From assembly GCA_014825775.1 (NCBI GenBank), contig MVAQ01000191.1:1-42127 (forward strand): DNA of 42,127 bases. Reading direction: 5' to 3'. The notes below the pieces were generated by a model. That model was not told the origin of the DNA and did no database searches. It saw nothing but the letters and a program-made list of their open reading frames with translations. The stretch comes from Krasilnikovozyma curviuscula. Lineage: Eukaryota > Basidiomycota > Tremellomycetes > Cystofilobasidiales > Mrakiaceae. Shown here in pieces: positions 10,199-20,109 of the stretch. Each line of letters opens with the position of its first letter. Positions within the stretch are counted from its first letter, which is position 1. A program made the position numbers and the translations under genes.

Positions 10199-13153
10199 TC
10201 AATATGGTAGCATCTCACTACCGTCAGCTTCACCCTTCGCAACCTCCTCATCTAGATCGAGATAAGACACTCTTCCTTTCTTAGCTCTCGGATCTTCCTG
10301 GACGGGAATCGTAAGTGGGACTCTCCCATCATCAAGTCCATTTCTCTCTAGTCCTCCGCTGGCTCGACCACCTCTTCCACCTCGACCACCACTGCGTGTG
10401 TTATTACCGGGTTGACCAGTATTACCAATGAATGGAATTGGGTAGGTACCAGGGTTAAAGCCGACGAAACCAGGGTTGAAGGGGACGTGTTGCTGTCGTC
10501 CTTGTTGACCAGCTGGATTGTTCATATTAGCCAACATTGGGTTCATCATGACCCAAGGATATTGAGAAGCGCCACCCATCTTGATGTTGTTGTTGAAAGC
10601 TGGGAGGGTGCTAGATGAAGGTGCATAGACAGATGTGGTGGAAAAGGATGAAGGAGGTGCGAGAATTTTTCCATGAACGGCTGCTGGGAAGCCGGTAGCT
10701 GGTTGTATGTGGTACGGATCCATGCAGAAATTATTAAAGAATGGGAACTATAGCGTAAAAGCTAATTCAGCGTCATCATGAAACGAATAGTAAAAGCGAC
10801 GTCAACACTCACAACATCCAGCTCCTTCAGCCCTGTGATGGTATCGCTGTGCTTGTTCACCAAATGCTTAATGACGAAGTCGACTGCTTTAAAGACTTTA
10901 TTACAGTCTAGGCATCTGAATTTTGCTTCTTCTTCCTTTTTTATGTGACTTTCGGTGACTCGTCGAAGCTCCCTACAGTTAAGGAAAGCGAATGGTGAGC
11001 ATAAAAGCATTCAACGAAATGGAACTGAACTTACGCTTGTTGGTTTTTTCCACCGTAATCAGCTGGATCGATGTCACCACGGTTAGAGGTAATCAGCTTC
11101 AGCTTCTTGTCCAACTCAGTCGCCCATCGGATGTCGGCTTCTACAATAGACAGGAGAAAAGGTTGCTTCGTGTTAGTTACTCGTCAACGTTTGGGTCACA
11201 AGAATACTCACGAGTATCATCGATGTTAGAGGAAACGGTTGTGCTTCGAAGATATCCAATATTCTTCCTGCTCAGATCTTCAATGGAAGTGCCCACCGAC
11301 GCAGAGTAGTAGTCAACCAAAAAAGCTTTTCGCAAGTAGAGCGAGATGAGATCGATATGGTATTTCATTTTCTATAAGACAGAAACACAAGACCAGAGAA
11401 TTAATCAGGGAGTTGTCTGTGGGTGTGATAACATATCGAGAAACAAACCTTGATCTCGTTTATTTCTTCACCTAGCTTCTTCTCTCGAATAACTCTCTCA
11501 ACCCGTTCTTCAATACGTTCCAGTCCAGTCTTTTTGTCTAGAATCCATCCTTCAGCGACAGGCGCCGCCGATCCAACAGCCTCCTCCTCATCAAAGACCC
11601 TTACCGTCTTCTTGATCATCTCCAAGTCCTTCCTTAGCCTCATTGAACTCGTGCTCGCAATTGAGGGCAATGTCTTTTTCTTTCCAGTGATGGGCGTATC
11701 CGTCAAACACATGTGAAGCTTGAACCCTTCGACTTCGATCTTGTCCAGAGTCGACAGAGCAACGTTCATATCTGTTCCTTCCGGAAAGTCTATCCAACCT
11801 ACTCGAAACCAAGACTTTTTGGCGTTGGGGATCGAGAGAGAAAGTTTAGTGAAGGAGATTTCCTTGCCTGACAACGCTTCGGTGAATTTTGCTTCGAGGC
11901 CCTTTCGAGAAAGGTTCGTTGCGATTGCTTTTATGAAGATTTGGTTAGTTGCAATAGGGAGAGTCACCTGGAGCGAATTGGAGATCGCAGTTGAAGCAGT
12001 GATTGTCGGTTTAGATGCTGAAGACTGCTCAACCGAGTCGCTGTCAACGACGTCAATGTCGCCATCTGAGTCAGGATTTTCAGCAGTCTGTGCATCTCCG
12101 ACCTCCGCTCCATCAGTACCATCCTTGACAGTATCATCCCTACCGACGATATCCTCATCATCTTCAGTCAACGCGACCGCCGCGCTCGAGGCAGGTGCGG
12201 CTGGCAGATCAAAATCCAGAGTATCCCAAGTTCCCGTATCCAGCTCCTTTAAGAAAGATTCTTTTCGACCTTCAATCGCTTGACGACGGACGCGCGCTCG
12301 AAGCTCAACATATTCTGGCTCGGGAGAGTAGGCCTCAATATACCACTGAGAAGACATGTGGGTCAAATGGAGGGCATAGAGTTGTCGACTAGCGAATCGT
12401 TTCTTGTATTCTTCATATTCTTCGGCAAGTTTGGAAGTAGAGGGCTCCAATAACTGTGTCCAAAGAACAGTCGAGACGAAAGAGTAAAAAAAATGTTCTG
12501 AGTTGCTCAAGATGCAAGTCAAACTCACATTTCGGTGTCGTGAGAGGTAATTCGTATCCCAGTGCCTTCTGGGTAAAACATGGGTCATTTCTTCAGGATC
12601 TGGAGCCATTGGTTCGGAAGAATTTGGTGGCTGATCGAACCTAGGTCGAGATGATAACGGAGGACCTTCAGTTGGACGTTGGGGCAGGTGAGAAGGGGGC
12701 GTTGGTGATGGAGATCTACGTCTTTTACGGTCTCTTTCTATGTCATTGTCTCTTTCTGAAAGAATAAATTGAATAGAATTGTTGATCAGCAAGCGGGACT
12801 GGCACAAGGGGTACGAGCGCAGGTTGGAGCTTACCATCGGCACGCAAAGGATAATCCATCCGGTCGCCTCTTCGATCTCTGAGCTCCCTGTTATCCCAGT
12901 CTCCTCTTCTGCCCCCTCCAGAGAAGTTATCATGTCTCTCCCAGTCTCGCCTCGGCGGAGACTGTCGGTCGTCACGACGATCGCGATACTCAGGAAGAAA
13001 TGAATCTCTCTCCCTAGATCTATCATTGTCTCTATCTCTATCCCAATCACGTTCTGGATCTTTTGATGGACCCCCCGAAGGAGGAGCTAGGAAACGAAGC
13101 TCTGTTGCCGGAGGGGCAGGGAGGAAGTTGGGTCGAGGAGGAAGGGAGGACAT
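10199..13153 (-). CDS. ARS2/SERRATE homologue, cap-binding-complex RNA processing factor
   Basis: ARS2/SERRATE binds the nuclear cap-binding complex and directs transcripts to maturation, export or decay. The start at 13153 opens a Pro-rich head, then long Arg-Asp/Arg-Glu tracts (RDWDRDRDNDRSRERD and similar). Exons 13153-12835, 12755-12529 and 12453-11449 join in frame, followed by smaller exons from 11371. Family segments include YKKRFASRQLYALHLTHMS, an acidic middle region, an RRM-like stretch, YLRKAFLVDYYSASVGTS, the zinc-finger region FRCLDCNKVFKAVDFVIKHL (C-x2-C with a downstream His), and a Gly/Arg-rich C-terminal part (RSGGRGGRGGRASGG) ending GSEMLPY. The final exon reading CMDPYHIQPATG is the expected C-terminal leg. 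It lies head to head with SmG across 712 nt. Family call high; role by homology. Confidence 0.9.
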
Positions 13154-13865
13154 TCTTCAAAGACATTGAGAGGTTTGAGTCAGCGCCAGACCGAATTCCA
13201 CCAACAGACCTCGAACTTTACTTTGGCCGTGCCAGCCTACGATTTAGACGAGTTGACGGGAGGCCGGTAGTCGGGATGACAGGAGCGGTCGAATGAATTG
13301 GAAGTGAGAGAGACCTTACAAGAAGCTTCAGCTGTCTACTTAAGAAGAACGCTGTCCTAGTAGAATCTTAGTATGAACTCCACTGCCGTACTTGAGATCT
13401 GAGGTAGATTTCGGAATGTCAGTTCGAGGTTCAGATGCAAGCGAACGAATCACATCACGACAAGTGAGGAAACCTCCTCCCCCCCCCCCAGCTCTAATGA
13501 TATGAGACTAGACAGACCAGTACAGAAAGACACCTCTGATTTTCCCTTCAGACTTCTACCTAGACCAATTTGTGAGGCATGGGAAAGGAGGGGAAATGAA
13601 GGTTGGCGAGGGATGAGCGAGGGGGTTACGATTTGAGATGGAAAAGACCAAGGAGAAGGATGGCATAGTACATAGATTGAATGGGAGAGAGGAGCATCCT
13701 CAGACTCACGAGAAAAGTACACTTGGTGACAGGTATCGACTGATCTGGTCAGAACTAGGTCGCCTCAGCTTTCGTGTGAGGCGAGCAGCGGTCGCAGAGA
13801 AGCCACCTGGCTGCAAACCAGATTCCCTCCCTTTTTTCGTATATCTTTTCAATTCCTTTGTCAAG
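13154..13865. promoter_or_regulatory. Shared divergent promoter region of ARS2 and SmG
   Basis: The two start codons face away from each other with 712 nt between. A poly-C run lies at about 13480-13490. Short frames on both strands are not supported by splice context. No core promoter element can be named with confidence. Confidence 0.45.
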
Positions 13866-14585
13866 ATGTCTAAAGTCGCTAGTCCCGAGTTAAAGAAGGT
13901 ACGTCCCTCCATCTCACTGGGAGTCTCTGCTTCTCTCAGGTCCAGCGAGGAAAAAAACTGGCACTGACGAGACATTTCCTCCCCTTCCCTTGCTATCCAA
14001 CGTGGTTGCTGACTTCGGCCCTTAAATACGATTGTACTCAATCTCCATTGGTGCCATCTCATAACCACCATCTAGTTTATGGACAAGCGAATCTTCATCT
14101 CGATCCAGGGAGGAAGAAAAGTGTCTGGCGTGTTGCGAGGGTTCGATATCTTCTTGAACTTAGTCGTGGATGATGCTTGGGAAGAAACTACGCAGGCTGA
14201 GAAGCACAGCATTGGCATGGTGGTGAGTACTCGTTCTCTTCGAAAAGTCGTACGAAAAGAAGTAGACAATCGGAAGGAAGGATGGAAAGCGGGTTGGAAA
14301 GCATTGTCCGTTGGTTGCTTTACAATTGAAGTTATTGGAGCATGATGCGTCTATATGGGAAATAGATATGTGCTGTTCATGGGGCTGCACCAATACTTGA
14401 CAGGTGCTAGCTCAAGCTTTGACACCTGGCCTTCCACTGTGTGCTTTCAGTGCCTCCTCAATGGCTCCTACTCAACATATTTTCAGCATCTGTGTACACA
14501 TCACTAATTGCTGTTCTATACTCTTATTGATTCTTAGGTCATTCGTGGAAACTCAGTGACGTCGGTAGCAACGATATCAGGCTAG
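13866..14585 (+). CDS. Small nuclear ribonucleoprotein SmG
   Basis: SmG is one of seven Sm proteins that form the ring on U1, U2, U4 and U5 snRNAs. Three exons (13866-13898, 14076-14222, 14538-14585) encode 75 residues, the normal length. The start MSKVASPELKKFMDKRIFI is followed by the Sm1 motif (VSGVLRGFDIFLNLVVDDA) and the Sm2 motif (MVVIRGNSVTSVATIS, with the conserved IRGNS). The start codon sits 33 nt before the GTACGT donor. Intron 2 is 315 nt, long for this genome. Confidence is high because both Sm motifs and the total length fit; the IRGNS plus ETT pattern favours SmG over Lsm7. Confidence 0.95.
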
Positions 14586-15303
14586 CACACCTCTTCCGCT
14601 ATCAACCACGCCAACCCGTCTCAACTTCACCTTTCCCAACAACACCAACAGCCATCATTTACTTTATCTATATTATTATCCACAAGGCTGAAAGCTCGGG
14701 TGGCTGGAGGAGAATGGGAACGGGAAAGGACTCAGTAGGGTATGGGAGAAGCCTGTAGAAGAAAAGTTGGAGAAATATTCTGATGTCGGAAATGGATGTA
14801 ATAAAAGATCATTTGTAATATGCCTGCCTTCTGTTCTGGTGGTAAGGTCTCAGCCCAAAGTGGCAGTGAGGAAGGAGGCGGATTTGGATGTATCGCGCTC
14901 GCAACTTCGACTGAACGATTTCTGGCATTACTGAAGCCATGCCTCCTCTCTAACAAGAACGTGGCTTCAGACTTCAAGCATACTGCATCCGTTGGACAAC
15001 GTTAGCGCCTATGGGATAATGAACATAAAGCCGACACGAACTAGCCGTACTGACTGTGACCGCCTGGGACGTCAACTGACGGTGGATTTACACCCCGACG
15101 ATGTTTCAGGCCCTTTCTTATGACTTTGAGCCGTTGCAATCCAAGAAGATTACAAAGAAGACACGTAAACAGTCATCTCGCGTTCTTCGCCCAAAGTCCT
15201 GCCGGTGAAATGAGACAGCTAAAATTCTTTGACCTTCGTCACCTCAAACCCGCAACGTCCCCTTGCCAACTTTTCCTTCTAACACTTCCAATAGCTCGCC
15301 AGA
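14586..15303. other. Intergenic region between SmG and the acetyltransferase
   Basis: About 0.7 kb between two plus-strand genes. It should contain the SmG terminator and the promoter of the acetyltransferase, including the pyrimidine-rich leader 15240-15300 typical of transcription start regions. I see no gene. Confidence 0.45.
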
Positions 15304-16131
15304 ATGTCTGAGGTTCTCATCCAGACTGCTACAGCAGATGACATCTCACAGATCACCCTCGTCCGCATGAACGCCTTCGATGGCTCCCTGCTCTCCGACT
15401 TCTGGGAACCACGCCCTCACTCGGTCTCGCGTGAAGCCCGTGCCGATCGAGTAGACATTGCACTAAAGAAAGAGTTCTTCTCGGAGCCCAAGGAAGGCTC
15501 ACCCCAGATCTTCTGTCAGAAAGCCGTTGTCGATGGTAAAATCGTTGGATTCTCCATCTGGGCACACGAGCAAAAGGACTGGAAGGTCTATGCTGACAAA
15601 GCTAAGGCCGAAAAGGATGCTCATGTCAAGACGGAGGAGGAACTGAAGGAGCAGGCGCTCGACGACGCTGGCATGGACGTCGAGTTTGGCAACATGTTCT
15701 GGGCGTCTATCGGCTCTCACAAAGCCGATCTGTGGCAAGGCAAAGAGTTCCTGTATGTTCTTCCTACTCACTTAAAGATGCCCGTTTTAACTGACGAAAT
15801 GCGTGGTGTCTTTATTCTGGCCCAGCTACTTGCGTTGGCTCGCGATTTCGCCGGGTCAACAAGGAAAGGGAATCGGAAAGAAATTGCTGCAATGGGGATT
15901 TGATGAATCGAAAAAGACGGGCCTTCCATGCTACCTTGAAGCTAGTGAAGCAGGTCAGTATCCTCGCTTAATCTCTCGCGGCGTCTCAGTTTTGTTGACA
16001 CATGCCTTCGCGTACTTATAGGACGACCTGTCTACGCCAAGAGCGGCTTTGAGACTATCAAGGAACTTCCATTCACATCTGACAAAGTTACCGGAAAGAC
16101 TTATACCATCACGTTGATGAAGAGGGCTTGA
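15304..16131 (+). CDS. GNAT family N-acetyltransferase
   Basis: GNAT enzymes transfer acetyl from acetyl-CoA to amines on small molecules or proteins. Three exons (15304-15752, 15826-15953, 16022-16131) encode 228 residues. The N-terminal MSEVLIQTATADDISQI is the usual beta1-alpha1 entry. The acetyl-CoA loop appears as LAISPGQQGKGIGKKLL (Q-x-x-G-x-G), followed by LPCYLEASEAG and RPVYAKSGFETIKEL, the common C-terminal strand in fungal GNATs. A charged Lys/Glu-rich insertion (DKAKAEKDAHVKTEEELKEQ) lies between the N-terminal strands and the core, as in many fungal paralogues. The substrate cannot be told. It is the first of three plus-strand genes in a row, but the gap to the next (over 400 nt) gives no sign of co-transcription. 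Confidence 0.88.
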
Positions 16132-16554
16132 TGGAGCGCATTCGGTATGTTGAGCCCTCTTTTATGTGACTTAACGCCTGAGTCTTGACATTCATTTCAC
16201 ATGATTTATCGTAGCAATAGTAATCCACCACGTCTTGCGAGGCGTAGAGAACTTGTGTCAAATAGATGATGCGCTGATATGGCGCTTTTTTGTTTTTTAA
16301 CCAAAACACAGCTAAACCAGTGGTATTTGCTTAACACTGACTTTATGCATACCCGATTTTCAAAAAATAATCACTCTAACTTAGCTGAATTATCGAGGCA
16401 GAACGTTGTAGCGTTACGCCACTTAACTCAGAGTTGGAGGTCGTTCCGTTCCCCGAACGATTGAACCGCTTTCAACAGCTCACCAACTCAAAAGTGCAAG
16501 CAAAACATCTTTTTACACATAATCAGCTTTGTCGATGTATACTTCCCGATAGCT
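16132..16554. other. Intergenic region upstream of the Zn2Cys6 regulator
   Basis: The 423-nt gap holds the acetyltransferase 3' end and the regulator promoter. It is AT-rich around 16280-16400. No additional gene or specific element is supported. Confidence 0.45.
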
Positions 16555-19500
16555 ATGGACCAAGAGGACCAGCTACAGCCGGTACAGGAACGCGAGCAGG
16601 ACTTCGAAGACTCCCCGCCGTTACACAAGAAACGAAAGACGCTGGTTTCAAAGGCTTGCGATGTTTGTAAACTCTCCAAAGTAAGTCAAATGCTAGACTT
16701 ACTATATCCTTTATTACTTGGCCGACTTTGAGATCCTCAGGTAAAATGTGACGGTCTTCAACCTTGTCACCGTTGTACTACGCAAGACAGGAGTGAGTAG
16801 CTGGTTCCTTTTTCTGCTCGTCACCTCCAACGAAAGCTGACCTGCAGTGAACGAAACCTTGTTTTGGTATCAGAATGTACTTATATGAGAGTCGATCAGA
16901 GGAAAATGAGGAAGAAAAATGGCCAAGTACCCGCTGCCCCACCATCCCAAACGAATGACTACAAACCAGGAGCAGTAGATTCAAGCCTACGGTCAATCAG
17001 TCAAGCTTCTCCAAGTTCGTTTAGCTATCATAGTCTCTTACCAGATCAACAGAACCATCCGATGTCCGCTGTCCCTCCTCCTCCGCCTCCTCCTTTCCAG
17101 CACTCGATTTCCTCGAATAATCTGCAGAGACTTGCTGCTTCTTCCAGTCCAGCTTTTTCAAATAGTCCAGGACTGGCAGTAAAATCAGATGAACCCTGTG
17201 AGCTCCTCTTTCAACACTCACTTTCCAGCCACTTGATCCAGCTGACCTTCCCGTCCTCACAACAAAGCGTCCAGTTCTGGATTCCTTCAAAAAATATATC
17301 TCCATCTCAACTCGACCATCTCCCTCGACACATTCCCTAGATCTCTCTCCGACGTCCACGAAGAGGACTTGACGGCTGCAGCCAAGAAAAATACCGGTGT
17401 CTATTTTCTACCAGAGCGAGAAGTCACGAAACACTACGTCGATGCGTACTTCGATCATGCTTGTGCAACATATCGTTACCTCGATAAAGGCGTCATCCTC
17501 AGTCTATTGGAGAGGTTTCACGAAGGAGATGGGAATATCATCTCGGATCCTGTCGCCAATGCGCTCCTTGTAATGGTATTAGCTGTAGGGTAAGCCTCTC
17601 CGTTCCCTTACTGACCAATTATGCTGGAGATTTAGTAACTGATGCGAAATATCTGATGTCAGATGTGTTTGGTACCCATCTTGGTGAGTTCCAGTCGTCA
17701 GATATCTTGCTTTCTGTCAGTGCTGAAGCTGAGTAGCCCTTGCTGCTTCCAGGAAAAAACTGGAGTTTGAAGGAATGACTCAGAAAGCGGTTAATCTTTA
17801 TTTATCAGTCAAGGATCAAATTGACCACTGCTCAACCGTGTTTCCGCCCCGATTGGAAGTGGTTCAAATCCACCTGCTCCTCGTGAGTCTCTTTCTTGAC
17901 AGCGGCGTCCGTTATCTGTTAAAAAACAATGAAATGTGAACATGTATGTTCTTGATTTGCAGGTCCAACTTCAGCTAGGTCTTTCTCGCTTCCAATCAGC
18001 GTGGATATCTCTCGGCACAGCCGGACGAATGGCGCAACTTCTTGGGCTCCACAGGCAGAACACAACATGCACAGAATACGTGGATCAGCAACGGAGAAGA
18101 CTCTTTTGGGGCTTATACATGCAAGACAGGTTAGTGCTCTAGAATTTCTGTAATTGATCAGCTGTTGACAGCCTTTCTCTTCTTCTCAAGACTTCTTTCT
18201 GTGCTCTCTGGGTTCCCCGTCTTTTTCAATGATACAGATATTACTCAGCTGTATCCCACTGTTCCTCAGTCCCATGATGCTTCTCCGGTACCCTCAATGA
18301 CTTACGACCCTGGCTTGATGGGAATGGTGGTGCACATTAAAGTTCTTATTACTTCCCCCTATTACATCCCCTCTCAAATGGACTGACCAGCTATCCATTT
18401 ACTAGCTCATTCAAATTCTCAGTAAAGTCATTCGTGATCTCTATGCCCCAGAAGAAGTTAGCAGTTCACAGAGAGAAGGCATCGTCGGAGATATTAATCA
18501 CCATCTACGAGTCTGGTTACAAGATACACCGGCTGTTTACTCTCCAATCAGTAACCCCGTAAAGCTGGGAGATGAGAACGAACATTATGGACTCCTATCG
18601 AGGTGTGTCAAGCGCTTGAATGTTCCGGTGTCTTTCTCTGACCTGGCGATGAACGTCGTTTGCAGACAACGACGAACCATCGAGGGTACCTACTGGTTTA
18701 TCCAGATCATGCTCTGGAGAGGCTATCTTACAGAAGAATTTCTGTCCCACCCACCACCGGATATCGGAGTATTCCCAGCTTCGTCAAGTTCGAAGGAGAT
18801 TATACCAGTCGAGGTCAGCACTTGTGTTGATGCTGCCGTCAAGATTGCAGATATGGTAAGCAGTATAGTCGATAATCGTTGCTACAATGGCGTCTTCTGG
18901 GTGAGTTTTGGCCTTCTTATGAGACGCTTCTCCTTTATCCATACACGGGATTCAGACTAACCTGAATAATACGGTTCCCCTCATATTAGAGAGATAGCTA
19001 CTTCTGCTTCTGCTCGATAACCGTGCTATTGGTGTATCTTATCCTCTACGATAAAGCACCAAACCGGGAAAGGATTGAAAAGATTGTCGACCGAGCGCTG
19101 ATAGGACATCGACAACTTACTCGAGGAGGATCCAAGGGCGTCAATCAAGACGTGTTGGAGGTGCGTTATCGCATCTCTTCTTCCTTTCGAGATTACATGC
19201 TGATCCGAATATAATTTAATTCTCTTACATATCCTTTTGTCAGGAATCACGACGTCTCGCGAATTTAGTCAAACCGAATCAAGGTAGCGCAAGAAGCAAC
19301 CCGTTCAACCTGGAGGGCATTGGGGCCTCAAGCCAGAGTCAAGCTACCAGTAACGGTGTCAATAACGGTATGAATCTCAACGAAGTGTAAGTCATCCGTA
19401 ATGTCTGTTCGTACAGCCTTTTTTTTTATTCTGCGACTGACCATCTGCTTTTCCGGTTTCCCCACGCGCCACCTCTTCCGTCACCGACCTTCTTCTTGCG

Positions 19501-19600
19501 TTGCTTGCTCTATTTTAGAGTGGACTGGAGCTTTCTCTGGTCAGATCTTCAGGCGATTGTTCAGTCCACATTTGATCAAAATCCTCTCCAGCCATTCTAG
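16555..19600 (+). CDS. Zn2Cys6 (fungal binuclear cluster) transcription factor
   Basis: Zn2Cys6 factors bind CGG-containing sites and often control nearby catabolic or transport genes. Thirteen exons sum to 2121 nt, giving 706 residues. The cluster uses Cys35, 38, 45, 51, 54 and 61 (CDVCKLSKVKCDGLQPCHRC), preceded by a basic KKRK. A Pro/Ser-rich linker follows. The fungal-specific regulatory domain is visible in NTGVYFLPEREVTKHYVDAY, WISLGTAGRMAQLLGLHR, RRRLFWGLYMQDR and LSGFPVFFNDTDITQLYP. The exon at 17663-17683 is only 21 nt. The join 17197/17268 (acceptor AACAAAG) restores frame with a 70-nt intron; other acceptors in that intron give stops. It ends 509 nt before the permease start on the same strand, so it is a candidate regulator of that gene by context only. 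Confidence 0.92.
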
Positions 19601-20109
19601 GTGTGTCAAAATATAATGATGTTGTCACACCTTTCGTTCAGGATTGCAAGGAGCTTCCTCTAATTATCAAATGTCTATCGGGTACAGAAAATAACTCAGT
19701 GTCGCTCAAGTCATACGGTGTAGGGTCAGCTGAGTGCTTACATCTCAACAAACAACAAATCAGGGGCGACGACTCTCGGAGGTTAGGAGAATGAAATCTA
19801 TGGCTCATGCTGGTCCGCCGCCTGCAGCCGCAACTAGACTACGACAATTGACCTCCATTCTTCCTAAAAGTCAGATGATTTCTATCGCCGTCCTCGGTAG
19901 TTCTCGCCTGGGGTAAGGTTACAAGCCATCGCGCCGCTGTGCTGTCTTCGCCGCTTCTCCGTGTGTTTCCTTTTCCTATAAAGCGCTGGCATTTTTGTCT
20001 GGGGAACTCCATCCCCCCTCATCTCTCCACATACTACCTGATTCTCCATCCTTTTGACGACCAACTCCCCCCTGTCTCTCCACGTGCTCCCCCCATCTTG
20101 CAGACGACC
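19601..20109 (+). promoter_or_regulatory. Promoter region of the permease
   Basis: About 0.5 kb between the Zn2Cys6 gene and the permease. The last part (20000-20100) is strongly C/T-rich on the plus strand, as expected for a transcribed leader. I could not identify a clear paired CGG site by eye. Confidence 0.4.

Noticed and set aside
11720..12283. 187-codon plus-strand frame
   Set aside because: It is antisense to the conserved ARS2 coding exon, lacks domains and is explained by codon bias on the other strand.
17198..17267. In-frame stops in the middle of the first Zn2Cys6 gene, suggesting a pseudogene
   Set aside because: A 70-nt intron with GTGAGC and AACAAAG borders removes them, and the whole 13-exon model is in frame.
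17861..17885. GGTTCAAATCC, resembling a tRNA T-loop
   Set aside because: It lies inside a coding exon (EVVQIHLLL) and no acceptor stem or anticodon arm surrounds it.
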